This document shows positions 44,239 through 57,445 of a DNA stretch of 64,000 nt, piece after piece; the stretch's first letter is position 1; each line of letters starts with the position of its first letter. The position numbers were made by a program, and so were the translations under genes. The notes beneath the pieces are model-generated. The model saw nothing but the letters and a program-made list of their open reading frames with translations. It ran no database searches and was not told the DNA's origin. The stretch is from NCBI GenBank assembly GCA_033060915.1, contig CM065394.1, forward strand, positions 24,014,501-24,078,500, given 5' to 3'. Source of the stretch: Euryodendron excelsum. Lineage: Eukaryota; Streptophyta; Magnoliopsida; Ericales; Pentaphylacaceae.

Positions 44239-45309
44239 AATTTTTTTTTGGGGAGGTTGACAATTAAACATTTGTGACGGAGACAAACAAAGGCAGAGGT
44301 GGAGGCTTCCAGACTTGCAGTTAATAATCAACAGTTGCCAGTTGTTAGTTATGGGATGCTTGTTAGCTTGCCGGAGATGGTCCTCGGTTGGAACTTCCAC
44401 GACGGTAGTGCAATTTGAAACCAGAAGTGGCGCTTAAAGGGGGGTGCGGGTGGGGGGCTGCGTTGGGGGCGAGGTTGAAGCCTGATAGAAATTTCCATCT
44501 CACTTTCCTCCAATTTTCCTCACGTTTTTAAAAGGAAAGTGAGAATCCTAATGGTTTAGGCATTTTCCAACTAGTTTTCCATCAACTTTCCTTTCATTCT
44601 CATTTTCCATGACAACCAATGACAACCAAACAAAGAAAAACAATTTCTCCAGAATTTCACTTTCCTTTCTCTCCTAAAATCTGGATTCCAAACGGGGTGC
44701 AAAAGTTTCCTTTTAGGTTCTATGAAGATTTCTTAATAAGATTTCTATTAAATTTCTCAATTGCGTTTCACTTCCCGTTTTTTCTTATATTTTTTGATTA
44801 TATTTTTTGTTTATGTTTCTCCTAACATTTCTCGCTTTCGATTTTCCCTTATACTTTTTTGTTGCATTTTTTGTTTTCGTTTATCCCAATATTTTCTGTT
44901 TTTCTTTTACTTTTTGGTTGCGTTTCTCCTAACGTTTCTGTTTTCGCTTGTCATTTTGGTAATTGTGATTGATAACCATCTGTGTATTAGATGCTCATTT
45001 AACGTAATCTATTTCTTTGAATACACATGTTGTATCAAGTTGATTGGGTAGTCTTATGATTAAATAATCAATATAATGGTAATACTAGGAAGTTTTGCCG
45101 ACATGAAATCCCAAGACAATGAAACAACTCCATATGAGCATGTTAAAATTCTCCTTCCTAAGAATGTCTCGTCCCCCGTTAAGTGTGGACGGATATGAAA
45201 AAAAAAAGTTCAAGTAATGCTGTGATTTTGTTATTTAATAATATTATGTCTCAAAATGACCTGATATCCTTGTTGTCCTGAAATCTTTTTGTAATTGTTG
45301 CCCTTTCTC

Positions 45310-45360
45310 GTGTATTTATTAATAAACTAGCAGTTCTGCACGTGCATTACGTGTGCAATT
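45310..45360 (-). other. Possible Helitron 3' terminus, minus strand
   Basis: On the minus strand a hairpin (gcacacgtaatgcacgtgc) is followed by agaactgctag then t. This is the CTAG-with-hairpin signature. The other end was not found. Confidence 0.4.
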
Positions 45361-47040
45361 CTCTATTTTGAAAAAAAAAATGACAATAACTCCTATAATT
45401 CAACCAAAACACAATTATCTATATACTATTGTGACAAACACTTAAATATCCATACATACAAATCTCCCAATTTTTCTTTTTTAAAAAGTCACTTTTTCAA
45501 TCATCTAAAGCACGCAACCACACAATTTCTCTTCACCCCAATGTAAATTAATAATGTGTGAAAAGAAACTCATTTTTAGGGGTGTTTGGGTGACTAGCTT
45601 ATAAGCTTTAAGCTAGTTTAAAAAGTCACTTTTTTAAATAGTTTTTTTCTAAAAAATCATGTTAACTTTAAGTTACCTTTTTTTTTTATCATCACTCAAA
45701 CACAATTTAAAAAAATTATAAGTATAAATCATAAATTACTAAATAAATGAAAGTCCAAACACCCCCTGATTTCTTTTTGGGGAGGTTGACGATTAAACAT
45801 TTGTGATGGAGACAAAGGCAGAGCTGGAGGGGAGGTTGACGATTAAACATTTGTGATGGAGACAAAGGCAGAGCTGGAGGCTTCTGGACTTCCAGCTAAT
45901 AATCAACAGTTCCCAGTTGTTAGTTATGAGATGCTTGTTACCTTGCGGAAGATGTTCGTCGGCCGAACTTCCACGACGGTAGTGCAATTTGAAACCAAAA
46001 GTGGCTTTTGAAGGGGGGTGCAGGTGGGGGGCTGCGTAGGGGGCGAGGTTGAAGCCTAATAGAAATTTCCATCACGCTTTCCTCCAATTTTCCTCATGTT
46101 TTTAAAAGGAAATGAGAATCCTAATGGCGCAGGCATTTTCCAACCAGTTTTCATCAACTTTCCTTTCCTTCTCATTTTCCATGACAACCAAACAAAGAAA
46201 TACAATGTCTTTAGAATTTCACTTTCCTTTCCTTCCTAAAATTCAGATTCCAAATGTGTGAAAGTCTCCTTTAAGTTCTATGAAAACTTCTTAATAAAAT
46301 TCTTATTAAATTTCTCAATTGTGTCTCTCTTCTCATTTTCCCTTATAGTTTTTTGTTATGTTTTTCGTTTTTGTTTCTCTTAACGTTTCCCTCTTTCTAT
46401 TTCCCCTTATACTTTTTGGTTGTGTTACTCATTTTCATTTTCTCTAATATTTTTTTTATTTTTTATTTTTTCTTTTACTTTTTGGTTGCGTTTTTCATTT
46501 TCGTTTCTTCTAATATTTTCTCTTTTCGCTTTTTATTTTGGTAATTGTGATTCAAAACCATTTGTGTATTAGATGCTTATTTAAAGTAATCTATTTCTTT
46601 GAATACACATTGTATCATGTTGATTCGGTAGTCTTACGATTAAATAATTGATATAATGGCAATACTTTGAAGTTTTGCTGACATGAAATCGCGAGAGCAT
46701 GAAACAACTCTAAATGAGCATGTTAAAATTCTCCTCACTAAGAATGTCTCGTCCTTCATTAATTGTGGACTGATATGGAAAAAAATAAAAAGTTCAACTA
46801 ATGCCGTGATTTTGTTATTTAATAATATCATGTCTAAAAATGACCTGATATCCTTGTCATCCTAAATTTTCTCGTGATTTTTGCCCTTTCTCATCTATTT
46901 GTTGATAAATGTGTAATTCTCTGTTTTTGACCAAGAAAATGATAATAACAACTCATGTAATTCAAGCAAAACACAATCATCTATACACTACTGTGACAAA
47001 CACTTAGATATCTATACATACTAATCCCCAGTTTTCTTTC

Positions 47041-49060
47041 GACACATACAATAACAAATTTTTAACTCAACTGTTTTATATCTATACTCATACATTACTT
47101 AATTAGCATCCAATAAAATAAATAAAGTTGAACTGCTCTATATAGACACAAACACATTAAAAACCTAATAATCTAACCATTTTATCTCAGCATTAATAAT
47201 TACAATACGAAAAAGAAATAGAAAACAAAATTATTTAAGCATCTTGCTCCAATCCAAGAACTACCCAAATCCAAATTCAAGTCAAATGCGTTTACCTTAA
47301 CTTGCTCCCAAACATTTAGTCCTTACTGTCAATGTGATATTGTAATTAGAGAAACAAAAGTCTTAAGAGAGAAAATATGGTAATTTAACAATAAAGTAAT
47401 TAAAATTTTCAATTCCAAGCTCTAAAAAGTAGGTTAGCTAACTATGAGCCTCTATTAAAGTTATTTTGTAGCAATTCTTGCGATAGACTTGAGAGGATGT
47501 AAAGTTGTTAGTCATTAGTAGATTTTGACAGTTACTTAAGTATGTAAATATGTGATATGTTTACTTCGTCACTATATTGCGTGACTTGTTTACCTCGTCA
47601 CTATATTGCACGTCTTTTTGTAAGCCTACAGTGATTCTTTCTTTCGTTGATTGTAAAACTGAAATATAATTTTTTCAAAAAGTAAAGTAATATATTTGGA
47701 GCTAGTAAAAGCATAATTTTTAGAATTTTGGATCTATTCAAGATAAACTATTGAGAATGTAATCTTACTACTTTAATGCTTTTACCAGCTTTATGATATA
47801 TATTTTCATTATTGCCAAAAATGGGATCTCTGTTTAAAATTAAAAAGATATAGTTATTTTCAATGTTTATCGAAATTTGTTCAAATAATATTGTAAATAA
47901 GTTGACATACCTTAGCATATTCTGTGCAATTAACGCTCGAATTACCAAGTTTCGTAGTTGAGTAGATTGAGCTTTAATTTGGAAGCCCCATTTTGACTAT
48001 ATATTGCCATTTTTTTAATCTGTTACAATATTCAAAATAACACAAAATGCATTAGATACAAATGATAAGAAGAACTTTGATATATATAGATTTTTTTGTG
48101 ATGGAAATAAATGAAATTTTCATAAGAATTATTGCATTTCCAACAAGGGGACACATAATAATAGCTTGCTCATCCTTAAATTCTTCTCAACCATCAAGCC
48201 ACTGCTTTTTTTTTTTTTTTTTCCTTATATCTAGAATGAAATAACCACATATTTTTATGTGCTCCTATATGAAAAAATAACAGTACAAAATAACATGCTT
48301 TTATTAGTAAACTATTTATGTAACTAAAATAATATTTGGTTTAACTGGATTACCATGAATCTCATACTAATAGAATAATATTACTTTGATACATGGGTAA
48401 CATTAGTAACTTGGTGGAGGACATAATGAGAACTAAACCAGAACTGATAAAACAGAGTGTGGAGAGAGTGCCTAAAAGGGAAGTAGGGCGTCTAGATAAT
48501 GTGAAAGTAATCTTTGATGGTCCTCTTCAACTTGTTAATTTGTATCCAAATCAAACATATATATTTACATCAACTAATAGAAGGGACATATTGAAATTTA
48601 AAATTAGAATCATATAACTACAGCTACAGTTTAGCATAATAAATTTAAGATAAAAATAAGATATGAATTTAAATCCACTATCAATAAAGGAATAGATAAA
48701 ATCTAAGAATTGCACAAAGGAAGAATACAGGAAATATTTGGACAAAATAGAAAGAGAATATGTGACAAATAGGCTTTTGACAATAATGAGGCGATAGCAT
48801 AACTGTGTATTTGCTGCGTTCAACTCCATGTGATTGTGTCTGAAAATATAGAGAATTCATATTTTCCAAGTTGTGCTTTATTAGCGGCAATTCATTTGGT
48901 GATACTATGTCAAACAACTAAATATCTCAATTGCCTAACGAAGACCAGCAGTAGTGTAAATAATTCGTTTTTGGAATAGAATTTGTTAGCCAATGACATT
49001 GAAACTGAGAACTTAAATCGTACAAATGGAGAAAGAAAAGCTAAGATTATGGGCGGCACC
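47041..49060. other. Intergenic AT-rich DNA, no supported gene
   Basis: Contains a 29-31 bp tandem pair (tgtttacytcgtcactatat) at about 47558-47612 and a T16 tract near 48208. The frame at 48393-48617 has no recognisable family. Confidence 0.45.
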
Positions 49061-49079
49061 AACATAACCACTCAGAAAA

Positions 49080-49610
49080 CATAACTATATTGAAACCTCC
49101 ATTTTTTGAATGAAAACTAAAATGCTAGAACCCAGAAAACTTAACTATAATAAAATCTTAATTTTTTAATCAGAACTAACAGGCCACAACCATTTACTGA
49201 AGTGTGATTACGTTTTCTCAGTTGTGTTTCAATCTATATTGAAATCCCCATTTTTTTTTTTAATGAAAACTAAATTGCTAGAACCCAGAAAACTTAACTA
49301 TTTTAAAACCTCAGATTTTCAATCAGAATCAACGGGCCACAACCCTTGATCGAAGTGTGTGTAAGTTTTTTGGGTTGTATTTCAGGTGTTATTTACTTAT
49401 CATCTAATAAGCATTATACCATTTAATTATAGTAAGGAAAAACATACCTAGAATTCAAGCCAAAGATTGCTGATCCTTGCCAGTAGGACTGTTTTGCTGA
49501 AAGAAAAATAGAAAAGGTAAAAAATTTTAATATGTAGATGTTCGCTTTTTGAATGGTAAAAGAAAAAAAGCTAGCTTCAATAATGCATAAGCTTGGTGCA
49601 ATTCATGGTT
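49080..49610. repeat. Left part of a 465-bp repeat family
   Basis: Repeats caccacaaccc-type, aacttaactat and aacctcc blocks and ends with aaagctagcttcaataatgc at 49568-49588, which recurs at 54747 and 55212. Two internal copies of about 170 bp lie at 49070-49240 and 49241-49400. Confidence 0.65.
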
Positions 49611-52600
49611 GGTATCTTTGGTGGGTTTGCTTTATAATATTATTGTTGTGGCCCGATTTTCCTCCAAGCGCTCTTGGCTCGAGAAAAATATGGTACTCTC
49701 TCTGTTAGAACTTACCCTTCTAGAACGACAAGCGCAAGGGGAGTTTGAACTTGAAAACTTGATTTGATTAAGGAATTTTTAGAAAAGTTTTGGAGTCGCC
49801 ACCTAACATAGTTAAGAATGTGCTAGGTCACTTAAAACTAAGTGTAATCCAAAGATCAAACTTAGGTTTTGAAAATGTCCATTCGAGATGTGCTTTTAGA
49901 AAATAGGGTTGTTTGACAACCTTTGAAAATGTTTAAAACTCTTTTGAAAAATGACTCCGGTTATGGTCTTTGAAATAGAGCTCTATGGTTTGAGAGTTGG
50001 TTACGTATAGGGAAGATATCTTAAGATCATCACCTTACCCCGCCCTTTCGATACCTACATGTCTATTCATCCTATATTCACTTGCTTGAATCTCCAGCTA
50101 CCAAATGTCCAATTATATCTACTTTAAGAATTTTGAAAATGGGTTTTTGTTATCACTTTTTGGATGGTATGATACATGATGCAAGTTTTGAAAAGAGTTT
50201 GAGAGTTTTTAGAAAAGAGACTAGAAATAAAAGTTTGAAAAAGGAATTTGATTTGGAAATAGAAGTTATGACTGCACTTATGAAGGTTGTCTACGAATCT
50301 CATTTAGTGAGAATCAGGTCAGTCATAGTTTGGACAAGAGTTTGATTGAAGTGAGACTCATGAGAGTCTTGGAATGTTTTGAAACTTAAACTTAAGAGAG
50401 TTTTGTTTTTGAAATAGAACTTGAGAGTTTTTTTAAAGTGCTCTTGAAATGGGATTTGAAATGTTTTTTTAACATAATTCAATAGAGTTTTGGAAGTTTT
50501 GGAAACTTGATTAGGGATTTGAAAGTAGGACTTAGACTTACAAAAACTCTTGTGAACTTGTCTTGAAAAGATTTTTGAAATAGTTTTTGAACACCTTATG
50601 AAAGGCATATCGATGTTTCATTGCCTTTGAGAGATTAGCTATGTGGGAACTAAACTCCTTCAAGGCTATGAGTTTTGGAAAACTTGTTTAGAAAAAAGGG
50701 GCTACAAACTTCTCTTGTTTGAATGTCTCACTTTAACTTGGACAACCCTATCGTAGGTGGCCTAGGGTTGCTTCAAACGTGTAATGTTTGTAAATTGGTT
50801 TTGAAAAATGTTAAGAGTTTAAAAACCCTAAAATGAACCATCTAGGTTTCATTTAATGTATCACTTTCATTACGTAACCCTAACTATGAAAACGGTTAGG
50901 ATCACTTTAGGATTGTTAGATTTGGAAAAGACTTTGAAAATAGTTTTTTGAAAATGTCTAGGGTTATGGAACCCTATCATAGAATTAAGAAGGTCACACT
51001 TGATATGTCACTTTCGAAGGGCTAAGATCCCCTTAGGGTTGTGATTTTTTGAAATCATTTTAAAAATAGTTTTTGAAAGTGGTAAGTGTCTAGCCATTTA
51101 AGGTTTAAGACAAACTGTAGAGATCCTTTGAAAGCATTTGAAAAAAGGGTATGGTAACATTTAAAAAGGCTTTGAAGTTAGTTTGGAAACTTAAGAGAGA
51201 TGGAATATGACTTTTAGAAACATGCTATGAAAACCATTTGATATAAGGTATGGTTTGAAAGGAGTCTTTAGAGCTGAAATCTTAAAGCCATCTAACCTTG
51301 GTTGGGTGAACTAGGGTTAAGTTGGCCTAGGGTTGACCAAGGGTCGACCAATTAGGGTTAGGTTAACCTAAGGTTGACCACCTAGGGTTAGGTTAGCCAA
51401 GTAGGGCTAGGTTAACCAATTAAGGTTTAGTTGACCTAGGATTAGGTTGACCTAGGGTTGAACCACTAGGGTTAGATAGAACTAAGATTTTGTTGACCTA
51501 AGGGTTAGGCAAACTAGGGTTTGGAGATGGTTTAGGAAGGTGGCTACATGCATACACTTGAAAATGAAGTTTGGAAAATCTATGATTTTATGTTGAAAAA
51601 TGAAAGATTTGATTTTGTTTTCAAAAGTGGAAGATTTGATTTGATTTCTAAAATGGAAGGATTTGATTTTCTTTTCAAAATGGAAAGTTTGATTTTGCTT
51701 CAAAAATGAAAAGATTTGATTTTGTTAATTTCCAAAAACAAAAGATTTGATTTTGTTTTCAAAATGGAAAGATTTGATTTTGCTTTTCAAATGAAAAGAT
51801 TTGATTTGATTTGAAATTGAAAATGATAAGATTGGATTTGAAAGCTTATGATTTCATGTGAACGATTTTGTAATTTTATGTGATACTTTTTGAAAACAAC
51901 TCAAGAGAGTTATGCACTTTGGAAAAGATAATGCAACAAAGGTTTTGAAAACCATTTTGATGCAATTTGAAATGTAATGAATGCAAAGATGCAAAATGAG
52001 GTTTGGGGGACAAAAGACGGCTTCTAAAAATTAGGTTTCTCACCTAGGCTTCAAGAAAACAACTCTTGGACCAATTTTTGGAAAAACATTTGAATATGCA
52101 ATTTAGAAAACAAAATAGTGATTATGACAATTAGAGTTTTAAAAAGGATGTTTAAGGTTCAAAACCCTAATATGGACTTTGGAAGTCACTTTGAAGATAC
52201 CACTTTCCTAAAGCAACTCTAACTATGAAAAGGCTAGAATCACTCTAAGGTTGTGATTTTGAAAGCAAGTTAGAGTTTGAAACTCTAATATGGACCTTGG
52301 TGGCCACTTTGTATCTATCACTTTCCTAGGAAAACCCTAACCATGAAAATATTAGAATTATCCTAGGATTGTGAGTTTGAAAGCAAAGCAATTATAAACA
52401 ATTTATGATCATGATGATTATAATACAAAAGGTCGTGAACATACAAGCTTTAAGGTTTCACCATATATTCAAGATGGCTCGAGATCACACCATGACAAGG
52501 TAGACTATAGGAAGGTTCCCAACCGGTGATCTCCTCAAGGCTTTCCTTAGGCATGGACCCAAGGTCCTCTTGTTTCAAGTATGCAAGAAGAGGAGGTAGA

Positions 52601-52920
52601 AGATGGGGATTATAGAGAATAGTCCAAGTGGACTAAGAGGGAGAAGAGAGGAGTGGGGGTTTACAAAATTTAAGGAGAAACCCTACTTTGTCTTCGAATC
52701 TTCTTCAAGCTTCTATGGAGACTTCATCTTGGACTAGAGAGGGCTTCAAGAGCTTCGAAGGGGCTAAAGATGGCCTCCAATGGTGCTTGGGGACTAGGGT
52801 TAAAGTGTATAGGTTAGGGAGGCTTGAATCTTGGAGAGAGCTAGGGTTTTTTTAAGAATTTTTGATGGCTGTCTCTAGAGAGGCAGAGCTTTTTTATGAT
52901 TTTTCAGACCTGAAATACAC

Positions 52921-52937
52921 TGGGGGGGGGGAGGGGG
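52921..52937. repeat. G-rich tract beside the TATA box of LTR C
   Basis: tggggggggggagggggt, directly downstream of the TATA position on the plus strand, i.e. a C-rich stretch at the likely transcript start. Confidence 0.8.
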
Positions 52938-53879
52938 TGCACTGTATTTATAGGCAAAAAATTAGAGAAGGTGGCGCCACTATGAGTGGAGGCCATTTTT
53001 TGACCAAGCGACACTACAAGTGGCACCCAGCCCCAGATTCTATGGAGATTTGATTTGATTCAATCTTGGGCCGTAAGGTAAAGATCTTGGCACCACTTCT
53101 AGTGGCTACAAACCATTTTTTGGCTTGGTCCACTACAAGTGGCTCTGGGAAGCTCCAGTTAGATTTGAAAAGTTTTCAAGCCATGGGGCTCAGCTGGAAA
53201 AGCATAAGGACACTCGAGGGAATGCCCCGAAGGTCACCGGCTTGATACCTAGAGTTGGTGTGGTTGAAAGGGGCGACCAGCCCATCAGGGGCAAAACAGT
53301 CATTCTAACCAGGATTCACCGAAACTGCTCCAGAGCCCGTTTTGGTAAAAAATAACCATATCGCCTCTAGTGGACCTCACTTGGCATGGTCTTCAAGAAA
53401 GTACCTAAGTCCTTAAAGCAGTAACGCCACCCTTTCGAGATTGTCCCCAGACAGTCCAGCATTCTGAGAATGCCATTCAAACCATCTCCAGACCAATTTC
53501 GGTGACTCTCTATCAATATGATCATTTTGCCCATAGCGGGTCGGTCACTCATTTTCAACCACACCTACTCTAGGTATCAAACTGGCAGCCCTTGAGAAAT
53601 TCTCCTAAATATCCTTAACCTTCAAATCCCATTTATTGGTGTTGACCGGTTTGGATTTGATACGGACTTTCCATCTTGATTTCTTGAAGATGTGTCGATA
53701 AGGACTTATCATTCCAAGGAATTTGTACTTTCTTGATGAATGTGTCATCCTAAAATTTGACTGGGTGGACTCTAGTTTTAGAGGGATTTTGTACTTTCTC
53801 CAAAAATGTGCCAATAGCAGGCATTTTACATTTACAGGATAGCAGGTGTCATAAGTGAACCACTTGTGATTGATGTGGT

Positions 53880-54165
53880 GTTGGTTTTCGAGAATGCCTA
53901 GTCTCGAAAAGCTACCTGCATGGTGTTGGTTCTTGAGACCGCCCGGTCCCAGAAAGCTACTTGTGTTGTATTGGTTCTCGAGACCGCTTGGTCTCAAAAA
54001 GCTACCTGTGTGGTGTTAGTTCTTGAGACTGCTCGGTCTCAAAAAGCTACTTGTGTAGTGTTGGTTCCCTGTGCGATGTTGATTCCTGAGACCGCTCGGT
54101 CTCAAAAAGCTACCTGGGTGGTGTTAGTTCCTGAGACTGTCCGATCTCGAAAAGCTACCTGATTG
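53880..54165. repeat. Palindromic minisatellite in U3 of LTR C
   Basis: About five units of 55-60 bp contain gagaccgctcggtctc, a 16-base perfect palindrome, or variants of it, followed by aaaaagctacctg and ggtgttrgttc. An 80-codon frame (53920-54162) is only a product of the repeat. Confidence 0.85.
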
Positions 54166-54668
54166 CGAGGGGATGCCAAGGAGTCATTATGGTCATTTGG
54201 CTTCGATTGGGGCCAATGGGGCTGGGAAGAGATTGATTGATTGGATGATGCCTCAGCGGCATTTTGGTCATTTGACTTTAAGTGGGCGCAACGGGCTCGG
54301 GAAGTGACCGGTTGATTAGATTAGAGTCTAGAAAGTTGGTTTGAGTTTAAATGTGCATGTCAAGTTAAATATAAGTTCGATTGGGCCGAAAATTGCTAAG
54401 CAGGCAAACATAGGGTGCTTACAAGTATTTTCCGACTACACTATAAATGAGGAACAAAACTACTTAAAATATTTCAAATTCCATGTTTGACTTTGTTTAA
54501 TTTCATTTAGTTTTGATGTTATATTTTTGAGTCATAAATAGTGTCAAAAAATATATACTGCCGGTTATGGCTAAGCTTTCATGACTTTTTTAGTATTTTG
54601 AAGTTCTCTTGCCACTTTAAAAAACCTACAACCTGGTGAATCTACGTGAACATTCCAAATCACAAAGC

Positions 54669-55605
54669 AAGTTTCACCTTATAAGCATAAGTCATAACCA
54701 AGCAATCAAATATTGATATCTGATATAGTCAATAAGCATGTTGTAAAAAAGCTAGCTTCAACAATGCATAAGCTCGAGAAGCCAAAGAAGAAATTTTAAA
54801 AAATTTGATGGAAGGTATAATTGAAAAATATATATTTTTAAAAAACCTCCATTTTTTGAATGAAAACTGCAACCTCCATTTTTTTTAAACGAAAACAAAA
54901 ACACCACAACCCAAAAAGCTTAACTATATTAATACCTCCATTTTTGTTAATCTAAACTACTAGGCCACAACCAATGTATAGGGTAAGTCGCAAACTAAAA
55001 ATAGTAACTAAATTGAAAAAAATAGAAAAGCATGTATAGAACCATATTAAACCATGTGACTTTAATTCATGAATGGTCTCTAAGTCCATGCAAGAGTGTA
55101 GGCGGAGGCCAAATGAAGTTTCACCTTGTAAGCGTAAGTCATAATCAAGCAATCAAAAATTGATATTAAGGCATCAAATAATACTGAAACAGTCAACAAA
55201 AATGTTGAAAAAAAAGCTAGCTTCAATAATGTATAAGCTTGAGAAGCCAAAGAAGAAATTTAAAAAAATTTGATGGAAGACAGAATTGTAAAAGGAGTAC
55301 TGCCATAATGGAAAGAGAGCATGATTCAAATATATTTTTTAAAACCTCAGTTTTTGTAATGAAAATTGTAACCTCCTTTGTTTTTTTAAACGAAAACCAA
55401 AACACCACAACCCAAAAAGCTTAACTATATTCATACCTCCAGTTTCGTTAATCTAGACTAACTGGCCACAACCAATGTAGGGTAATTTGCAAATAAAAAA
55501 TATTAACTAAATTGAAAAAAATGAAAAATCACATGTAGAACCACATTAAACCATGTGACTTTAATTCATGAATGGTCTCTAAGTCCATGCAGGAATGTAG
55601 TGTCA
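54669..55605. repeat. 465-bp tandem repeats, right part
   Basis: Unit 1 runs from about 54751 to 55215 and unit 2 from 55216 to about 55600. Both contain gctagcttcaayaatg, aaccaaaacaccacaaccc and accatgtgactttaattc. Confidence 0.85.
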
Positions 55606-56142
55606 TACTGATGGCTTAAAAAACGACACAAAATACCACAAAAAATGAATTGCCACATGAGTAAAAAAAGAATTTAAAAACATACATTAGGTACAAAAAT
55701 ACCATGAACAATGAACGAATAAGAAATACCATGAACTCAATCACTTTAGAGATGTCCTATGTTGGATATCAGAACAAAGTCAAAAAAATTATGGAAGTCA
55801 CAGCAAGCATGTTTTTTTTTTTTTGCAGAAACTACGACCTTGGATTGAGGGTTGCCATATAAGAGACAACTAAATTGGGTTGTTGCTGCAGAGAAGAAGG
55901 GTTGCAAACCCCCTTCCTCTCACAACCATCTGCTGACTACGCCTAAGGATGAGCCAAAATATAAATATTTCTTATAAGTAACCTAAATATATAAAAATAA
56001 ATTTCAAGAAAAAGTAAAACAAAAAAGAGCATAAAATTAATGATAGCTGAAGTAGGACTCCAACCTTTATTTTATTTTTTGCACCACTCATTGCCAAAAT
56101 GAAACCAACCACAATGGAGAGAACTTGAATAGTTCTAAAGAT
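55606..56142. other. Intergenic, nothing recognised
   Basis: Holds ttttttttttttgcagaa near 55812 and AT-rich DNA. No gene. Confidence 0.45.
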
Positions 56143-57445
56143 GGTTGTATTTTAAGCTCCCGCAATAGAATGGGTGTCATAATTGAAATATAATTCCAGG
56201 AGTACTGGAGTTGATTTCCTTGAGTACCAAGCCAAATATAGGCTACTAACACTTAGAGAACACTAACATAACTTGAATTTAACAACAATTAAGTAACTTG
56301 AATCTGAGTAAAAGAGACCAAAATTGCTTGTTGTTTGAGATTTTGGACCCAATTGATTCAACCAACCAATTTCAGCAAGTGTTCAATAGAGAGATTTATA
56401 ACTTTAAGGATCACTCCGTGGATCCTTGATTCAGAAGATTTAGACTATAGAATCATGAATTAATTAGCAATTAACCTTAGAATTGAATTCAATTGAAGAA
56501 CCCTAGATTCATATCATCGATTTGTGCTATCTCTATACCAATCTGAAGATTGTGCATAGAAGTTACCAAACTTAGTCAAGAATCTAGGTTTTCTTAAGTA
56601 ACCAAGCATTAATTGCTAAGAATTAAAGGCATTAGAAGATAAATCAATAAAACCCATGTTACCTCCATTGAACCCTTAAAGATCCTTGGTTGGTTTTTTG
56701 TGGGCCAAATAACTCAGAAAGCCTAGATAATAAATATGCTAGGCTCGATCTAAAGAGGATAGGCCTGTGGCCTTAGCCAAAGATTTCTCCTTTGTGGTGG
56801 ATAAATACAGATCCAATCTACCAATTACTCTTCAACTCAAAATTCTTTTAGTGCTCGCCTTGTGCCTTTGGTCTCCGGCAATGGCACCAAAACTAGAATC
56901 GCTACAAAGATGGTTATATTTTAAGCTCCTGCAAGAGAGCGCAATGTCGCGATTGAAGTATTATTCTAGCAGTACCGGAGTCAATTTTTTCAAGGACCAA
57001 GCCAAATATAAGCTACCAACATTTAAAGAACACTAAACTAACTTGAATTGAACAACAATTAAGTAACTTGAATCTAAGTAAAATAGACCAAAATTTCTTC
57101 ATGTTTGAGATTTTGTGGTAAATTACACTAATTCAAAGCAAGTAAAACTAGATTTAAGGACAAGGAAAGGGTCTTCGACCTAATTGATTCGATCAACCAA
57201 TTTCAACAAGTGTTCGATAAAGAGATTTATAACTCAAATCAAGGATCACTCCGTGGATCCTTGGTTTAGAAGATTTAGACTATAGAATCATGAATTCATT
57301 AGCAATTAACCTTAGAACTGAATTCAATTGAAGAACCTTAGATTCATACCATCGGTTTGTGCAATCAATATACTAATCCAAAGATTGGCATAAAAGTTAC
57401 CAAACTTAGTAAAAAATCTAGGTTTTCTTAAGTAACCAAGTATTA
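56143..57445. repeat. 765-bp tandem duplication of retroelement-like DNA
   Basis: Unit 1 from about 56143 and unit 2 from about 56908 share aagatggttrtattttaagc, caaccaatttcarcaagtg, ggatcactccgtggatcc and tagactatagaatcatgaat. Unit 2 has an extra stretch of about 65 bp (57116-57180). The cattcgaa/ttcgaac words at 57470-57560 recall 1600-1900, in the opposite orientation. Confidence 0.8.

Larger units (their letters stand above)
43975..47040. repeat. 1.5-kb tandem duplication
   Basis: Unit 1 is 43975-45475 and unit 2 is 45510-47040, with a period of 1535 bp. They share gcactc/acgcaacc-type starts, the hAT-like MITE, a G-rich stretch (ggggtgcgggtggggggctg) and the tail atacatac. Unit 2 carries an extra 46-bp duplication (45787-45880) and lacks about 27 bp near 46915 that unit 1 holds at 45330-45356. 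No coding region is supported; the T-rich parts give spurious frames. Confidence 0.85.
49647..54423 (-). mobile_element. Giant LTR, copy C (4777 bp)
   Basis: In its own sense it starts TGTAAGCACCCTATG and ends GGGCCACAACA. The flanking bases (attgt and agtat) do not form a target duplication. TATA (ctataaatac on the minus strand) is at about 52944-52953. U3 holds the 53880-54160 minisatellite. No coding region. It is inserted into the 465-bp repeat family. Confidence 0.82.

Noticed and set aside
48393..48617. A 74-codon plus frame
   Set aside because: No recognisable motif, AT-rich setting, and no splice or promoter context.
53920..54162. An 80-codon frame with repeated ETARSQKAT
   Set aside because: It is created by the 55-60 bp minisatellite and has no family resemblance.
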